A stretch of 64,000 nt of DNA from Erwinia typographi (GCF_000773975.1 NZ_JRUQ01000049.1:1-64000), one strand, 5' to 3'. Positions 32,464 through 43,148 are shown, counted from the stretch's first letter. Made by a program: numbers and translations. Notes: a model not told the origin generated them from the sequence alone.

Positions 32464-32597
32464 GAAAGATTCCTTACTAAGGGCTACAGGCCAGAAAAAC
32501 AAAATTGATTGTAAAGAGGCGCTTATCAACGCGCCAGCGTTTTACCTTTATTTACGCGTAAACTGTCGACCGCAATCGCTTCCCCCGTTAAAAAAAG

Positions 32598-32613
32598 CGT
32601 GACTTTGTTCACG
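32598..32613. promoter_or_regulatory. CRP-like palindrome in the ppiA–tsgA divergent region
   Basis: CGTGA-CTTTGT-TCACG (32598–32613) keeps GTGA-N6-TCAC, the core of the CRP consensus, with C/G instead of T/A at the outer positions. E. coli ppiA is known to be under CRP control, so a site here is plausible. It lies about 135 nt upstream of both starts. Confidence 0.45.
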
Positions 32614-32738
32614 AAACACATGAATTTGAAAATAAATGTTTCATTATTTATTTAAGCCGATCACGTTTATCGCTACACTTCCGCTGCTTACCGTAGGCGT
32701 CCTGCCTCACGTTCCTTTTGACACACGGGTTTCAAATT

Positions 32739-33923
32739 ATGACTAATCGCGATCGCATTGGGCTTACCTGGATCAGTTTCTTCTCTTATGCGCTTACCGG
32801 CGCGGTAGTCATTGTGACCGGTATGGTGCTGGAAAATATTGCTGACTATTTTCAGTTACCCGTAGCCCAGATGAGTAACACCTTCACCTTCCTGAATGCC
32901 GGTATCCTGGTGGCGGTGTTCCTCAACGCCTGGCTGATGGAGATTATCCCGCTTAAGCGTCAGCTAATATTTGGCTTCGTCCTGATGGTGCTGGCGATAC
33001 TGGGGCTGATGACCAGCCACAGCCTGAGCGTCTTCTCCCTGTGTATGTTCGTGCTGGGCGTCGTCAGCGGCATTACCATGTCGATCGGCACCTTCCTGAT
33101 CACCCATCTGTATGAAGGCCGCCAGCGCGGTTCCCGACTGCTGTTTACCGACTCCTTCTTCAGCATGGCGGGCACTATTTTCCCGATCATCGCCGCCGCC
33201 ATTCTCGCCCGCTCGCTGCCCTGGTATTGGGTTTATGCCTGCATCGGCGTGATTTATGTGGCAATTTTTGTGCTGGCGCTGTGCTTTGAATTCCCGGTAT
33301 TGGGCAAGAAAGCGCCCAACCAGCCGCAGGGAGAAAAAGAGAAATGGGGCGTCGGCGTTCTGCTGCTCTCCATTGCCGCACTGTGCTATATCCTCGGCCA
33401 GCTTGGCTTTATTGGCTGGGTGCCGCTGTATGCCACCAAAACGATGGGCATGGATATCAGCCAGGCCGGTGGGCTGGTCGGCAACTTCTGGACCTCCTAC
33501 ATGATCGGCATGTGGGCCTTCAGCGCCATTCTGCGCTTCTTCGATCCGCAGCGCATTGTTACCGTCCTGGCGCTGCTGGCTACGGCGCTGATGTACTGGT
33601 TTGTCAGTTCAACGGACGCGTCAATGCTGAAGTGGATCATGATTAGCCTGGGCTTTTTCTCCAGCGCAATCTACACCACCATCATCACCCTGGGTTCATT
33701 GCAGACCAAAGTTTCCTCGCCGAAGCTGGTTAACTTTATTCTGACCTGCGGCACCGTGGGCACCATGCTGACCTTTGTGGTCACCGGCCCTATCGTTGAG
33801 AAAGGCGGCGCTCACGCGGCTCTGCTGACCTCAAACGGTCTGTATGCCGTGGTGTTTGTGATGTGCCTGCTGCTGGGCTTTGTCAGCAAGCACAAGCTGC
33901 ACGGCCACATGTCCGCGCATTGA
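32739..33923 (+). CDS. tsgA: MFS transporter TsgA
   Basis: A 394-residue major facilitator with 12 predicted helices. Its substrate is not established; the Salmonella homologue is named for induction by tellurite and selenite. It starts [20 protein letters not shown] and carries [23 protein letters not shown] 32739 is chosen over an in-frame TTG at 32718 on family match. It sits between ppiA and the nir region as in E. coli, and ends at a strong terminator. Confidence 0.94.
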   Translation: MTNRDRIGLTWISFFSYALTGAVVIVTGMVLENIADYFQLPVAQMSNTFTFLNAGILVAVFLNAWLMEIIPLKRQLIFGFVLMVLAILGLMTSHSLSVFSLCMFVLGVVSGITMSIGTFLITHLYEGRQRGSRLLFTDSFFSMAGTIFPIIAAAILARSLPWYWVYACIGVIYVAIFVLALCFEFPVLGKKAPNQPQGEKEKWGVGVLLLSIAALCYILGQLGFIGWVPLYATKTMGMDISQAGGLVGNFWTSYMIGMWAFSAILRFFDPQRIVTVLALLATALMYWFVSSTDASMLKWIMISLGFFSSAIYTTIITLGSLQTKVSSPKLVNFILTCGTVGTMLTFVVTGPIVEKGGAHAALLTSNGLYAVVFVMCLLLGFVSKHKLHGHMSAH

Positions 33924-33930
33924 CGGAAGA

Positions 33931-33953
33931 AAGGCCGGGGAACCGGCCTTTTT
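33931..33953 (+). terminator. Intrinsic terminator of tsgA
   Basis: AAGGCCGG (33931–33938), loop GGAA, then CCGGCC and TTTTTG. It starts 7 nt after the tsgA stop. A-residues on the left arm may let it also serve codA, which ends at 33984 on the other strand. Confidence 0.88.
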
Positions 33954-33983
33954 GACTTACCTGGCGCAGCATCTCCTCACCCT

Positions 33984-35264
33984 TCAGCGTTTAAAATCTA
34001 CCTTTTCACTTTCCTGCAAATACAGGGTGGTGTCGGCAGGTTTCGTTTCAGCAATCACCCTTCCCTGACGAATGGAATAGCGCACCGACACCTGTCGCCG
34101 CAGCGCGTCAAAACCATTCTCGGCAGGCAGAATAATCAGGTTGGCAGTGTTGCCGGCCTGAATACCGTAATCCCCTAGCTGTAAGGTTCTGGCGCTGTTA
34201 TGGGTAATCAGGTTAATGCCAGCGTCGATCTGGCCATAGCCCATCAGTTGGCAGACGTGCAGCCCCATATGCAGCACCTGAAGCATGTTAGCCGTGCCGA
34301 GCGGGTACCAGGGATCGAAGACGTCATCGTGCCCAAAGCAGACGTTGATATCAGCCTCAAGCATCTCTTTCACGCGGGTGATGCCACGACGTTTAGGGTA
34401 AGTATCAAACCGTCCCTGAAGATGAATATTCACCAGCGGATTGGCGACAAAGTTGATGCCTGAAAGCTTCAGCAGGCGGAACAGGCGTGAGGTATAGGCG
34501 CCGTTGTAGGAGTGCATCGCGGTAGTATGGCTCGCCGTCACGCGCTCGCCCATTTTTTCACGCAGCGCCAGCGCGGCTACCGTCTCAACAAACCGCGATT
34601 GTTCGTCATCAATTTCATCGCAGTGTACGTCCACCATGCGCTGATATTTCTGCGCCAGCGCGAAGGTTTTATGCAGCGATTCAACGCCGTATTCCCTGGT
34701 GAACTCAAAGTGAGGGATAGCTCCCACCACGTCTGCGCCAAGCTTCAGCGCCTCTTCCAGCAGAGCTTCACCGTCCGGATAGGAGAGGATGCCCTCCTGA
34801 GGAAAGGCCACCAGTTGAATATCCACCCACGGGGCCATCTCCGCTTTCACTTCCAGCATCGCTTTCAGCGCGGTCAGCGTCGGATCGGAAACATCAATAT
34901 GCGTACGCACATGCTGGATGCCGTTGGCGATCTGCCATTTTAACGTCTGGGTGGCGCGCTGTTTAACATCTTCATGGCTGAGCAGCGCCTTGCGTTCCGC
35001 CCAGCGCTCAATGCCCTCAAACAGCGTACCGGACTCGTTCCAGGCCGGTTCCCCGGCGGTCTGCGTGGTATCAAGATGGATATGCGGCTCAATAAACGGA
35101 GGAAAGGCCAGGCCGCCCTCCGCATCCAGCGCATCGGCCGCTGGCGGGTGCTGAGTCTGAGGGGAAATTCGGGCGATTTTGCCGTCATGGATCTCAATTT
35201 GCCAGAGGCCTTCCCGCCAGGGCAAACGCACATGATGAATCCATTTTAAATTAGCAGCCTGCAT
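33984..35264 (-). CDS. codA: Cytosine deaminase
   Basis: CodA deaminates cytosine to uracil and ammonia in the cytoplasm (pyrimidine salvage). The 426-residue amidohydrolase has metal ligands His61 and His63 in [34 protein letters not shown] and GHDDVFDPW carry the remaining metal and catalytic residues. ATG 35264 is preceded by GTGGAGC. In E. coli codA is cotranscribed with the permease codB elsewhere on the chromosome. Here it stands alone between tsgA and nirB, with no permease beside it. Confidence 0.95.
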   Translation of the reverse strand: MQAANLKWIHHVRLPWREGLWQIEIHDGKIARISPQTQHPPAADALDAEGGLAFPPFIEPHIHLDTTQTAGEPAWNESGTLFEGIERWAERKALLSHEDVKQRATQTLKWQIANGIQHVRTHIDVSDPTLTALKAMLEVKAEMAPWVDIQLVAFPQEGILSYPDGEALLEEALKLGADVVGAIPHFEFTREYGVESLHKTFALAQKYQRMVDVHCDEIDDEQSRFVETVAALALREKMGERVTASHTTAMHSYNGAYTSRLFRLLKLSGINFVANPLVNIHLQGRFDTYPKRRGITRVKEMLEADINVCFGHDDVFDPWYPLGTANMLQVLHMGLHVCQLMGYGQIDAGINLITHNSARTLQLGDYGIQAGNTANLIILPAENGFDALRRQVSVRYSIRQGRVIAETKPADTTLYLQESEKVDFKR

Positions 35265-35411
35265 AAACGCTCCACAAGGTCGATTGTCTCTCCTTAACCA
35301 TACCATTGTTTATGCTGGCTGCACGGTAGATTGTCGGAGGTAGGCTGAGGCGATTGATTCGAAATGCTGCAATTTCCGTAACTTACAAAAATCAAAGCCA
35401 AATCAGCCACC

Positions 35412-35427
35412 TACCCATTAAGGAGTA
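35412..35427. promoter_or_regulatory. NarL/NarP 7-2-7 site upstream of nirB
   Basis: TACCCAT-TA-AGGAGTA (35412–35427) is a textbook inverted pair of TACYYMT heptamers spaced 2 bp, the arrangement bound by NarL and NarP. It is centred 28 bp upstream of the FNR site, as at the E. coli nir promoter, and should mediate nitrate/nitrite activation. Confidence 0.85.
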
Positions 35428-35440
35428 TTTAAAAAGCGGA

Positions 35441-35454
35441 TTGATGTACATCAA
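35441..35454. promoter_or_regulatory. FNR-binding site of the nirB promoter
   Basis: TTGAT-GTAC-ATCAA is a perfect FNR palindrome. A TATTGT -10 element at 35476–35481 would place the site near -41.5, the class II position. Anaerobic activation of nirBD by FNR together with the adjacent NarL/NarP site is expected. Confidence 0.9.
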
Positions 35455-35511
35455 TAACCCTGTATTGCGGCGCGCTATTGTAGCCGCAATATATGGCATT
35501 GTGAGGCAAAA

Positions 35512-38046
35512 ATGAGCACCCGACTCGTCATCATTGGCAACGGCATGGTGGGCCACCGATTAATTGAAGAACTGGTTGAGAAAGCTGCGCCCGGGCAGTT
35601 TGCCATCACCGTTTTTTGCGAAGAACCCCGCGTGGCCTACGACCGCGTTCACCTCTCCGCCTATTTCTCCCATCATACTGCTGAAGAGCTGTCGCTGGTT
35701 CGTAACGACTTCTATCAGAAAAACGGCATTGAGGTGCTGATTGGCGAACGAGCCATCACGCTCAACCGCCGGGAAAAAGTGATCCACTCCAGCAGCGGCC
35801 GCGCCGTTCACTATGACAAGCTGGTGCTGGCGACCGGTTCCTGGCCGTGGGTCCCGCCGATTAAGGGCGCGGAGGGTCAGGACTGCTTCGTTTACCGCAC
35901 GATTGAAGACCTTAACGCGATTGAAGCCTGCGCCCAACGCAGCCAGCGCGGCGCCGTGGTTGGCGGCGGCCTGCTGGGTCTGGAGGCCGCCGGAGCGCTT
36001 AAAAACCTGGGCATTGAAACCCATGTGGTGGAGTTCGCTCCGGTGCTGATGGCCGAACAGCTTGATCCGCTGGGCGGCCAACAGCTGCGGCAGAAAATCG
36101 AGCGAATGGGCGTAAAAGTTCATACCGGAAAAAATACCCAGCAGATTATTGACCGCCCGCAGGGTGGCAAAACCATGCAGTTTGCTGATGGCAGCGAACT
36201 GGAGATTGATTTTATCGTTTTCTCCACCGGTATCCGCCCGCAGGACAAGCTGGCCAGGCAGAGTGAGCTGGCGCTGGGCCAGCGCGGCGGCGTGCTGATT
36301 GACGACAGCTGCATAACCAGCGATGCCGATATCTACGCCATCGGCGAGTGCGCAGCCTGGCAGAACCGGATTTATGGTCTGGTCGCGCCGGGCTACAAAA
36401 TGGCGCAGGTCACCTGCGACCATCTGCTGGGCAACGACAATCGTTTTACCGGGGCGGATATGAGCGCCAGGCTCAAGCTGCTGGGCGTGGACGTGGGCGG
36501 CATTGGCGACGCGCATGGCCGTACGCCTGGCGCGCGGAGCTACGTCTATCTGGACGAAAGCAAAGAGGTATATAAACGGCTGGTCGTCAGCGCTGATAAC
36601 AAAACGCTGCTGGGCGCGGTGCTGGTCGGCGATACCAGCGATTACGGCAACCTGCTGCAGCTGATGCTGAACGCGATCGAACTGCCGGACCATCCCGACT
36701 CGCTCATTCTTCCTGCCCACGCGGGCAGCAAGCCAGCGATTGGCGTGGAGTCGCTGCCGGAAAGCGCGCAAATCTGCTCCTGTTTCGACGTCACCAAGGG
36801 CGATCTGATCGGCGCGATCCACAAAGGCTGCCATACCGTTGCGGCGTTAAAGGCCGAAACCAAAGCGGGCACCGGCTGCGGCGGCTGCGTGCCGTTAATG
36901 ACTCAGGTATTGAACGCCGAGCTGAGCCGTCAGGGCATTGAGGTCAACCACCACCTTTGCGAGCACTTCAGCTACTCCCGCCAGGAGCTGTATCACCTGA
37001 TCCGCGTTGAAGAGATCAAAACCTTCGACCTGCTGCTGGAAAAATATGGCCAAGGCTACGGCTGCGAAATCTGCAAGCCTGCGGTCGGGTCGCTGCTTGC
37101 CTCCTGCTGGAATGAATACGTGCTTAAGCCGCAGCATACCGCGCTACAGGACAGCAATGACCTGTTCCTCGGCAATATTCAGAAAGACGGCACCTATTCA
37201 GTCATCCCCCGCTCCGCTGGCGGCGAAATCACGCCGGAAGGGCTGGTAGCCATCGGTGAGATTGGCCGCCGCTATAACCTGTATACCAAAATCACCGGCT
37301 CGCAGCGTATCGGCCTGTTTGGCGCGCAAAAGGACGACCTGCCGGCGATCTGGTCACAGCTGATCGCCGCCGGGTTTGAAACCGGCCACGCCTATGCCAA
37401 AGCGCTGCGCATGGCGAAAACCTGCGTCGGCAGCAGCTGGTGCCGCTTCGGCGTTGGCGACAGCGTCGGCCTGGGCGTTGAGCTGGAAAACCGTTACAAA
37501 GGAATTCGCACGCCGCACAAAATGAAATTTGGCGTCTCTGGCTGCACCCGCGAGTGTGCCGAAGCGCAGGGCAAAGACGTGGGTATTATCGCCACCGAAA
37601 AAGGCTGGAATCTCTACGTAGCCGGTAACGGCGGCATGAAGCCTCGCCATGCGGATCTGCTGGCGGCTGACCTGGACCAGCAGACGCTGATCCATTATCT
37701 TGACCGCTTTATGATGTTCTACATCCGCACGGCCGATAAACTACAGCGCACCTCGCTCTGGTTGGAAAGCCTTGACGGCGGCATCAGCTATCTCCGGCAG
37801 GTTATTGTGGAAGATAAGCTGGGACTCAATGCGCAAATGGAGAGCGATATCGGCCGACTGCGCGAGCAGGTTAGCTGCGAATGGAAAGAGACCGTTGACG
37901 ATCCTCGTCAGCACGCCCGCTTCGCCCAATTTATCAACAGCTCACAACGTGACCCGCTGGTGCAGATCGTTGCCGAACGCGAGCAGCACCGCCCCGCGCG
38001 TCCCGATGAGCGCATTCCCGTTGTTCTCCTGGAGGAGCCATCATGA
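35512..38046 (+). CDS. nirB: NADH-dependent nitrite reductase, large subunit
   Basis: NirB reduces nitrite to ammonium in the anaerobic cytoplasm. The 844-residue product has an FAD/NAD pyridine-nucleotide oxidoreductase domain (about 1–290). A BFD-like [2Fe-2S] region follows (CSCFDVTKGD and GTGCGGCVP, about 420–465). The C-terminal sulfite/nitrite reductase domain binds siroheme-[4Fe-4S] through Cys638, Cys644, Cys678 and Cys682 (CVGSSWC and CTREC). ATG 35512 follows GTGAGGC. Its stop overlaps nirD as ATGA. FNR and NarL sites control it. Confidence 0.98.
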   Translation: MSTRLVIIGNGMVGHRLIEELVEKAAPGQFAITVFCEEPRVAYDRVHLSAYFSHHTAEELSLVRNDFYQKNGIEVLIGERAITLNRREKVIHSSSGRAVHYDKLVLATGSWPWVPPIKGAEGQDCFVYRTIEDLNAIEACAQRSQRGAVVGGGLLGLEAAGALKNLGIETHVVEFAPVLMAEQLDPLGGQQLRQKIERMGVKVHTGKNTQQIIDRPQGGKTMQFADGSELEIDFIVFSTGIRPQDKLARQSELALGQRGGVLIDDSCITSDADIYAIGECAAWQNRIYGLVAPGYKMAQVTCDHLLGNDNRFTGADMSARLKLLGVDVGGIGDAHGRTPGARSYVYLDESKEVYKRLVVSADNKTLLGAVLVGDTSDYGNLLQLMLNAIELPDHPDSLILPAHAGSKPAIGVESLPESAQICSCFDVTKGDLIGAIHKGCHTVAALKAETKAGTGCGGCVPLMTQVLNAELSRQGIEVNHHLCEHFSYSRQELYHLIRVEEIKTFDLLLEKYGQGYGCEICKPAVGSLLASCWNEYVLKPQHTALQDSNDLFLGNIQKDGTYSVIPRSAGGEITPEGLVAIGEIGRRYNLYTKITGSQRIGLFGAQKDDLPAIWSQLIAAGFETGHAYAKALRMAKTCVGSSWCRFGVGDSVGLGVELENRYKGIRTPHKMKFGVSGCTRECAEAQGKDVGIIATEKGWNLYVAGNGGMKPRHADLLAADLDQQTLIHYLDRFMMFYIRTADKLQRTSLWLESLDGGISYLRQVIVEDKLGLNAQMESDIGRLREQVSCEWKETVDDPRQHARFAQFINSSQRDPLVQIVAEREQHRPARPDERIPVVLLEEPS

Positions 38047-38369
38047 GCCACTGGTATCCGGTCTGTTCTCTGGAGAGTATTCTTCCCGCCACCGGCGTCT
38101 GCGCGCTGGTAGCCAGCCAGCAGGTAGCAGTATTTCGCCCAGGAGAGGACGAAACGGTGTTTGCACTGAGCAATATCGATCCCTTCGCCCAGGCCAGCGT
38201 GCTGTCCCGCGGTATTATCGCCGAACATCAGCAGGAGCTGTGGGTAGCCAGCCCGTTGAAAAAGCAGCGTTTCCGATTGCGGGACGGGCTGTGCATGGAA
38301 GAGGAAAGCCGCTCGATCGCCAGCTATCGCGCCAGAGTGCGCGACGGGCAGGTTGAAATCGCTGTCTGA
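38043..38369 (+). CDS. nirD: Nitrite reductase small subunit
   Basis: NirD is the small partner of NirB and has a Rieske-like fold without the iron-sulfur ligands. The 108-residue product starts [20 protein letters not shown] and ends [10 protein letters not shown]. It overlaps the nirB stop by 4 nt, so the two are coupled. In E. coli the nitrite channel gene nirC comes next; here an intrinsic terminator and then cysG follow. Confidence 0.96.
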   Translation: MSHWYPVCSLESILPATGVCALVASQQVAVFRPGEDETVFALSNIDPFAQASVLSRGIIAEHQQELWVASPLKKQRFRLRDGLCMEEESRSIASYRARVRDGQVEIAV

Positions 38370-38398
38370 TCCCCGCCCGACAGGTAAAATCCCGCACC

Positions 38399-38423
38399 GG
38401 CCGCCATCAGGCGGCCCTTTTTC
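38399..38423 (+). terminator. Intrinsic terminator after nirBD
   Basis: GGCCGCC (38399–38405), loop ATCA, GGCGGCC (38410–38416), then CTTTTTC. It stands where nirC would be expected and separates nirBD from cysG, although some read-through may still reach cysG. Confidence 0.85.
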
Positions 38424-38443
38424 TTCTGACTTGTGAGCGTCGT

Positions 38444-39808
38444 ATGGATTATCTTCCGCTGTTCTGCCAACTGCGTAACCGGGCCTGCCTGCTGGTGGGC
38501 GGCGGCGAGGTGGCGGAGCGTAAAGCCCGCCTGCTGTTAAAAACCGGTGCCGAGCTGAAAATCTGCGCAACGCACTTCTCCCCGCAGTTCCTTCTCTGGC
38601 AGCAGTCCGGCGAGCTGAAGTTGCTTCACGGCGCCTTCAGTGCGGAGATGATCGACGGCTGCTGGCTGGTGATTGCCGCGACGAACGACGATAAGGTCAA
38701 TCAGCAGGTCAGCGCCTGTGCCGAAGCCAGCCAGGTGTTCTGCAACCTGGTGGATACGCCGGAGCAGGCCAGCGCGATCATGCCTTCCGTCGTTGACCGC
38801 TCGCCGCTAATCGTCGCCATCTCCAGCGGCGGAAAAGCGCCGGTGATGGCCAGGCTACTGCGGGAAAAAATCGAAGCCCTGCTGCCCCAGCATCTGGGTA
38901 AAGTGGCTGCTTACGCCGGTTCACTGCGCCAGCGAGTCAAAAAAGAGTTTGCCCAACTGGGTCAGCGCAGGCGTTTCTGGGAAAAGGTGTTTCACCATGA
39001 CCGGCTGGCGCAGTCGCTGGCCAACGGGCAGGCTGAACGGGTAGCGGAACTGACAGAAGAGGTGTTTCAGCAACCGCTGGAAAACCGTGGCGAAGTGGTG
39101 CTGGTGGGTGCCGGGCCAGGTGACGCCGGGCTGCTGACGCTAAAAGGCCTACAGCAGATCCAGCAGGCGGATGTGGTGGTATACGACCGGCTGGTTTCAG
39201 AGGAAATTCTGGAACTTGTGCGCCGCGATGCGGAAAGGATTTTCGTCGGCAAGCGGGCTGGTTTTCACTGCGTGCCGCAGGAGGCGATCAATCAGCTGCT
39301 GCTTGAGCTGGCCCAGCAGGGGAAGCGCGTTGTGCGCCTGAAGGGAGGCGATCCCTTTATCTTCGGGCGCGGTGCGGAGGAGCTCGAGGCGCTGCTGGCG
39401 GCGGAAATCCCCTTCTCCGTGGTGCCCGGCATCACCGCCGCCTCCGGCTGTTCAGCCTACAGCGGCATTCCCCTTACCCACCGCGACCATGCGCAGAGCG
39501 TCAGGCTGGTGACCGGCCATGTGCAGGCTAACGGCTGTCTGGACTGGCAGAATCTGGCCGCTGAACAACAGACGCTGGTGTTCTATATGGGGCTGTCGCA
39601 GGCGGGAGAGATCCAGAAGCAGCTGCTGGCGCACGGAATGGCAGAGGATATGCCGGTTGCGCTGGTTGAAAGAGGCACCTCGCCGCAGCAGCGCGTGGTC
39701 AGCGGAGAGCTTCGTCAACTGGGCACGCTGGCGTCAGCAGTCAGCAGCCCCTCGCTGATTATCGTTGGGCGGGTTGTCGCCCTGCGGGATAAGCTGCGCT
39801 GGTTCTGA
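38444..39808 (+). CDS. cysG: Siroheme synthase (multifunctional)
   Basis: CysG makes siroheme from uroporphyrinogen III, needed by NirB and by sulfite reductase. The 454-residue product fuses two modules. An N-terminal precorrin-2 dehydrogenase/sirohydrochlorin ferrochelatase (about 1–205) has a nucleotide loop at [14 protein letters not shown]-terminal S-adenosylmethionine uroporphyrinogen methyltransferase (about 215–454) has [16 protein letters not shown] and [13 protein letters not shown]. It lies 20 nt past the nirD terminator, so its cofactor supply still sits beside nirBD. Confidence 0.97.
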   Translation: MDYLPLFCQLRNRACLLVGGGEVAERKARLLLKTGAELKICATHFSPQFLLWQQSGELKLLHGAFSAEMIDGCWLVIAATNDDKVNQQVSACAEASQVFCNLVDTPEQASAIMPSVVDRSPLIVAISSGGKAPVMARLLREKIEALLPQHLGKVAAYAGSLRQRVKKEFAQLGQRRRFWEKVFHHDRLAQSLANGQAERVAELTEEVFQQPLENRGEVVLVGAGPGDAGLLTLKGLQQIQQADVVVYDRLVSEEILELVRRDAERIFVGKRAGFHCVPQEAINQLLLELAQQGKRVVRLKGGDPFIFGRGAEELEALLAAEIPFSVVPGITAASGCSAYSGIPLTHRDHAQSVRLVTGHVQANGCLDWQNLAAEQQTLVFYMGLSQAGEIQKQLLAHGMAEDMPVALVERGTSPQQRVVSGELRQLGTLASAVSSPSLIIVGRVVALRDKLRWF

Positions 39809-39857
39809 AACGTCAGGAAAAGCGTATGACGGAGAGCATGGGAAAGGTTATGCCGGG

Positions 39858-39892
39858 AAAATAAACCAGAAGCGGAAAAGCGCCGCCTCTGG
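39858..39892 (-). terminator. Intrinsic terminator of the trpS operon
   Basis: On the minus strand CCAGAGGCGG, loop CGCTTTT, CCGCTTCTGG (stem 39892–39866, one internal mismatch), then TTTATTTT. It lies 15 nt after the trpS stop and ends the aroKB–damX–dam–rpe–gph–trpS superoperon. Confidence 0.8.
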
Positions 39893-39906
39893 TGTTGGTT
39901 CGAGGG

Positions 39907-40911
39907 TTAAGACTGGGCCACAAAACCTACGGCTTCATAGACTTTCTTCAGCGTTACCTGCGCCTGCGCGCGGGCCTTGGCAGCGCCATCGCGAAGAACC
40001 TTTTCCAGCAGGGCTTCATCTTCACGGAAGTGGCTATAGCGCGCTTGCAGATCGGTCAGCATCTCGGACACGGCTTCGGCGACCGCCCCTTTCAGATGCC
40101 CATACATCTGGCCTGCAAACTGCTGCTCCAGCTCCGGAATGCTTTTGCCCGTCACGCCAGCGAGAATATCCAGCAGGTTAGAAACGCCCGCCTTGTTCTT
40201 CACGTCATAACGCACCACCGGCGGCTCGTCGCCATCGGTCATCGCCCGCTTAATCTTCTTCACCACCGACTTAGGATCTTCCAGCAGACCGATAACGTTA
40301 TTACGGTTATCGTCAGACTTGGACATCTTTTTGGTCGGCTCAAGCAGCGACATCACGCGTGCGCCAGATTTTGGGATAAACGGTTCAGGCACTTTGAAGA
40401 TATCGCCATACAGCGCGTTGAAGCGCGCCGCCACGTCGCGACTCAGCTCGAGATGCTGCTTCTGATCTTCGCCCACTGGCACCTGAGTGGTCTGATACAG
40501 CAGGATGTCTGCCGCCATCAGCACCGGGTAATCAAACAGGCCGACGTTGATATTCTCTTCGTAGCGCGCGGACTTATCCTTGAACTGCGTCATGCGGCTC
40601 AGCTCGCCGAAATAGGTGTAGCAGTTAAGGATCCAGCCCAGCTGCGTATGCTCCGGCACATGTGACTGAACGAAGATGGTGCTCTTTTCAGGATCGATGC
40701 CGCAGGCGAGGTAAAGCGCCAGCGTATCCAGCGTGGCCTTACGCAGCGCGGTCGGATCCTGACGGACGGTAATCGCATGTAAATCGACAATGCAGTAAAT
40801 GCAGTCATGGCTATCCTGCATACTGACCCACTGACGCAGCGCACCCATATAGTTACCGATGGTCAGTTCGCCGGAAGGCTGTGCGCCGCTAAATACGATG
40901 GGTTTGCTCAT
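39907..40911 (-). CDS. trpS: Tryptophanyl-tRNA synthetase
   Basis: TrpRS is a class Ic synthetase that charges tRNA-Trp. The 334-residue product starts [24 protein letters not shown] at 17–20 stands for the HIGH motif, and KMSKS is at 195–199. Length matches E. coli. It is the last gene of the aroKB superoperon, 18 nt after gph, and ends at an intrinsic terminator facing cysG. Confidence 0.98.
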   Translation of the reverse strand: MSKPIVFSGAQPSGELTIGNYMGALRQWVSMQDSHDCIYCIVDLHAITVRQDPTALRKATLDTLALYLACGIDPEKSTIFVQSHVPEHTQLGWILNCYTYFGELSRMTQFKDKSARYEENINVGLFDYPVLMAADILLYQTTQVPVGEDQKQHLELSRDVAARFNALYGDIFKVPEPFIPKSGARVMSLLEPTKKMSKSDDNRNNVIGLLEDPKSVVKKIKRAMTDGDEPPVVRYDVKNKAGVSNLLDILAGVTGKSIPELEQQFAGQMYGHLKGAVAEAVSEMLTDLQARYSHFREDEALLEKVLRDGAAKARAQAQVTLKKVYEAVGFVAQS

Positions 40912-40929
40912 GTTTTTTCGTCCTGATAA

Positions 40930-41607
40930 TTACAGCCCTAAAGCGGGCAACAAATCGTTAAAATGGTCCAGCACCACGGTTGGCTGACTGGTGGCGATCG
41001 GCTCGCCGTAGTTGTAGCCAAAGGTCATGCCGACGCAGGGGCACCCTGCCGCCTGCGCCGCCAGAATATCATTGCGGGAGTCGCCGACAAAGACCAGTTC
41101 CTCCTGCAACAGGCCAAATTTTCCCAGCACCAGAAACAGCGGCGCCGGATGGGGTTTCTTCGCTACCACGTCATCGCCGCCGATAATCAGCGAGAAATAA
41201 TCGGCAATGCCCAGCGAGGCCAGCAGAGGGGCCACAAAGGGCGTGGGCTTATTGGTGACGATCGCCATCGGCAAGCCTTTCGCCGCCAGAGCAGCCAGCC
41301 CTTCCTTCACGCCCGGAAACAGCTTGCTGCCGCTCTCGACGGTGGTGGCGTAGTGCGTATCCAGCAGCACGCGCGCGTCGCGGATCAGGTCGCTTTCCGG
41401 CTTCTGGCCGGTGGCCCAGGTCAGCGCCCGCTCAATCAGAATATCGGCGCCGTTGCCAATCCAGGTGGAAACCCGCCCGACGCCGGCAGCCGGTAAGCCG
41501 AGGGAGGTTAAAGCGGCATCTACTGCGCTCGCCAGACCCGGCGCGCTGTCAATCAGCGTGCCGTCCAGGTCGAAAGCCAGCGCGCGAACCTTAGTGAAAT
41601 GAGCCAT
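40930..41607 (-). CDS. gph: Phosphoglycolate phosphatase
   Basis: Gph is a HAD-superfamily phosphatase that removes 2-phosphoglycolate, formed when 3'-phosphoglycolate DNA ends are repaired. The 225-residue product carries the HAD motif FDLDGTLID (nucleophile Asp13, general acid Asp15). Motif II is at VTNKPTPF, and [12 protein letters not shown] holds the late acidic pair. It is shorter than the 252-residue E. coli enzyme, mainly at the C-terminus. Its start overlaps the end of rpe by 17 nt. Confidence 0.95.
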   Translation of the reverse strand: MAHFTKVRALAFDLDGTLIDSAPGLASAVDAALTSLGLPAAGVGRVSTWIGNGADILIERALTWATGQKPESDLIRDARVLLDTHYATTVESGSKLFPGVKEGLAALAAKGLPMAIVTNKPTPFVAPLLASLGIADYFSLIIGGDDVVAKKPHPAPLFLVLGKFGLLQEELVFVGDSRNDILAAQAAGCPCVGMTFGYNYGEPIATSQPTVVLDHFNDLLPALGL

Positions 41608-42277
41608 GGCGTGATTTCTCCAGTTCGGTGCGCATATCGTCGATCACTTTTTTGTAATCTGGTTTGCCAAAAATGGCCGAACCGGCGACAAACATGTCTG
41701 CGCCCGCCGCGGCAATTTCGGCGATATTGTCGACCTTCACGCCGCCATCCACCTCCAGGCGAATGCCATAGCCGCTCTGATCTATCAGCTTACGAACCTG
41801 ACGCAGCTTATCCAGCGTGCCTGGAATGAACGACTGGCCGCCGAAGCCCGGATTGACCGACATCAGCAGGATGACGTCCACTTTATCCATCACATAGTCG
41901 AGGTAGCTAAGCGGCGTCGCTGGGTTGAACACCAGGCCGGCTTTACAGCCGTGCTCTTTGATCAGCTGTAGCGAACGGTCAATGTGCTGTGTGGCTTCGG
42001 GATGGAAGGTGATATAGCTGGCCCCCGCTGCGGCAAAATCCGGGATCAGGCGATCCACCGGCTTCACCATCAGATGCACATCAATCGGGGCGGTAATACC
42101 GTAATCACGCAGCGCCTTCAGCACCATTGGCCCCATCGTCAGGTTGGGTACGTAGTGATTATCCATCACATCGAAATGCACGACATCGCCACCGGCGGCC
42201 AACGCTTTCGCTGTGTCTTCGCCCAGGCGGGCAAAATCTGCAGACAGAATTGATGGGGCGAGTAAATACTGTTTCAT
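41591..42277 (-). CDS. rpe: Ribulose-phosphate 3-epimerase
   Basis: Rpe interconverts ribulose 5-phosphate and xylulose 5-phosphate in the pentose phosphate pathway. The 228-residue TIM-barrel product starts [20 protein letters not shown]. It has [17 protein letters not shown] (metal-binding His/Asp), [20 protein letters not shown] and LEVDGGV. ATG 42277 follows GGGAGAAATGGATG. The frame is open 28 codons further upstream but without homology. It overlaps gph at its 3' end by 17 nt. Confidence 0.97.
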   Translation of the reverse strand: MKQYLLAPSILSADFARLGEDTAKALAAGGDVVHFDVMDNHYVPNLTMGPMVLKALRDYGITAPIDVHLMVKPVDRLIPDFAAAGASYITFHPEATQHIDRSLQLIKEHGCKAGLVFNPATPLSYLDYVMDKVDVILLMSVNPGFGGQSFIPGTLDKLRQVRKLIDQSGYGIRLEVDGGVKVDNIAEIAAAGADMFVAGSAIFGKPDYKKVIDDMRTELEKSRHGSFH

Positions 42278-42329
42278 CCATTTCTCCCAATTAGCGCACC
42301 TGACAACAGGCACGTACCGCAGTTGAGGG

Positions 42330-43148
42330 TTAACCGCCGCCGAACAGGGCCAGCAGTTCATCCACTTGATGACGTCCGCTACCGCTGCGGCTGATTGACC
42401 GCCGCGCTTTAATTTTATGCAGCTTTGCCGCCTGATACCACTCGCGGGTCAGCGGCGTATCGTGGTTGGAAATCAGCACCGGAATGCGGTTCTCCAGAGC
42501 CAGCTTTTCCGCCAGCAACGCCAGATGCTGCTGCTGTTGCAGGCTAAAGCTGTTGGTGTGGTAGGCGGTAAAGTTCGCCGTCGCCGACAGCGGCGCATAA
42601 GGGGGATCGCAATAGACCACCGCCCCTTGCGGCGCACGGCTTAGGGTAACATCGTACGATTCACAGACAAAGGTCGCATTTTGCGAGCGTTCAGAGAACC
42701 AGTAGAGCTCGTCCTCTGGGAAATAGGGTTTACGATAGCGACCAAAAGGCACGTTAAACTCGCCGCTGAGGTTGTAGCGGCAGAGTCCGTTGTAACAGTG
42801 GCGGTTGAGATACAAAAACAGCTGGCCGCGGCGATAGGGATCGTCGCAGCGGTTAAACTCAGCGCGGCGGGCATAGTAAAACCCGGCTTCATTGCTTTCG
42901 CTGGTAAACAGCTCGCGGGCATCGGCAGTAAACTCGTTGACGCGAGTTTTGACAATGTTGTAGAGATTGATCAGGTCGCTGTTGATATCCGCCAGAATGT
43001 AGCTCGAAAACGGGGTGTTAAGAAACACGGAGCCGGCGCCGACAAAAGGCTCAATCAGACAGTCCCCTTCCGGCAGATGACGTTGGATATCCTCAAGCAG
43101 CGGGTATTTCCCCCCCGCCCATTTTAAGAAAGCGCGATTTTTTTTCAT
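42330..43148 (-). CDS. dam: DNA adenine methylase
   Basis: Dam methylates adenine in GATC, directing mismatch repair strand choice, replication timing and phase-variable promoters. The 272-residue alpha-group methyltransferase starts [20 protein letters not shown]. It has the SAM motif FVGAGS (35–40) and the catalytic DPPY at 181–184. It lies between damX and rpe in the superoperon. A perfect UUCG-type stem-loop sits in the damX–dam spacer. Confidence 0.98.
   Translation of the reverse strand: MKKNRAFLKWAGGKYPLLEDIQRHLPEGDCLIEPFVGAGSVFLNTPFSSYILADINSDLINLYNIVKTRVNEFTADARELFTSESNEAGFYYARRAEFNRCDDPYRRGQLFLYLNRHCYNGLCRYNLSGEFNVPFGRYRKPYFPEDELYWFSERSQNATFVCESYDVTLSRAPQGAVVYCDPPYAPLSATANFTAYHTNSFSLQQQQHLALLAEKLALENRIPVLISNHDTPLTREWYQAAKLHKIKARRSISRSGSGRHQVDELLALFGGG

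Noticed and set aside
35560..36834. 424-codon open frame opposite nirB
   Set aside because: It lies wholly inside nirB, whose domains and cysteines are intact. The antisense product has no recognisable motif.
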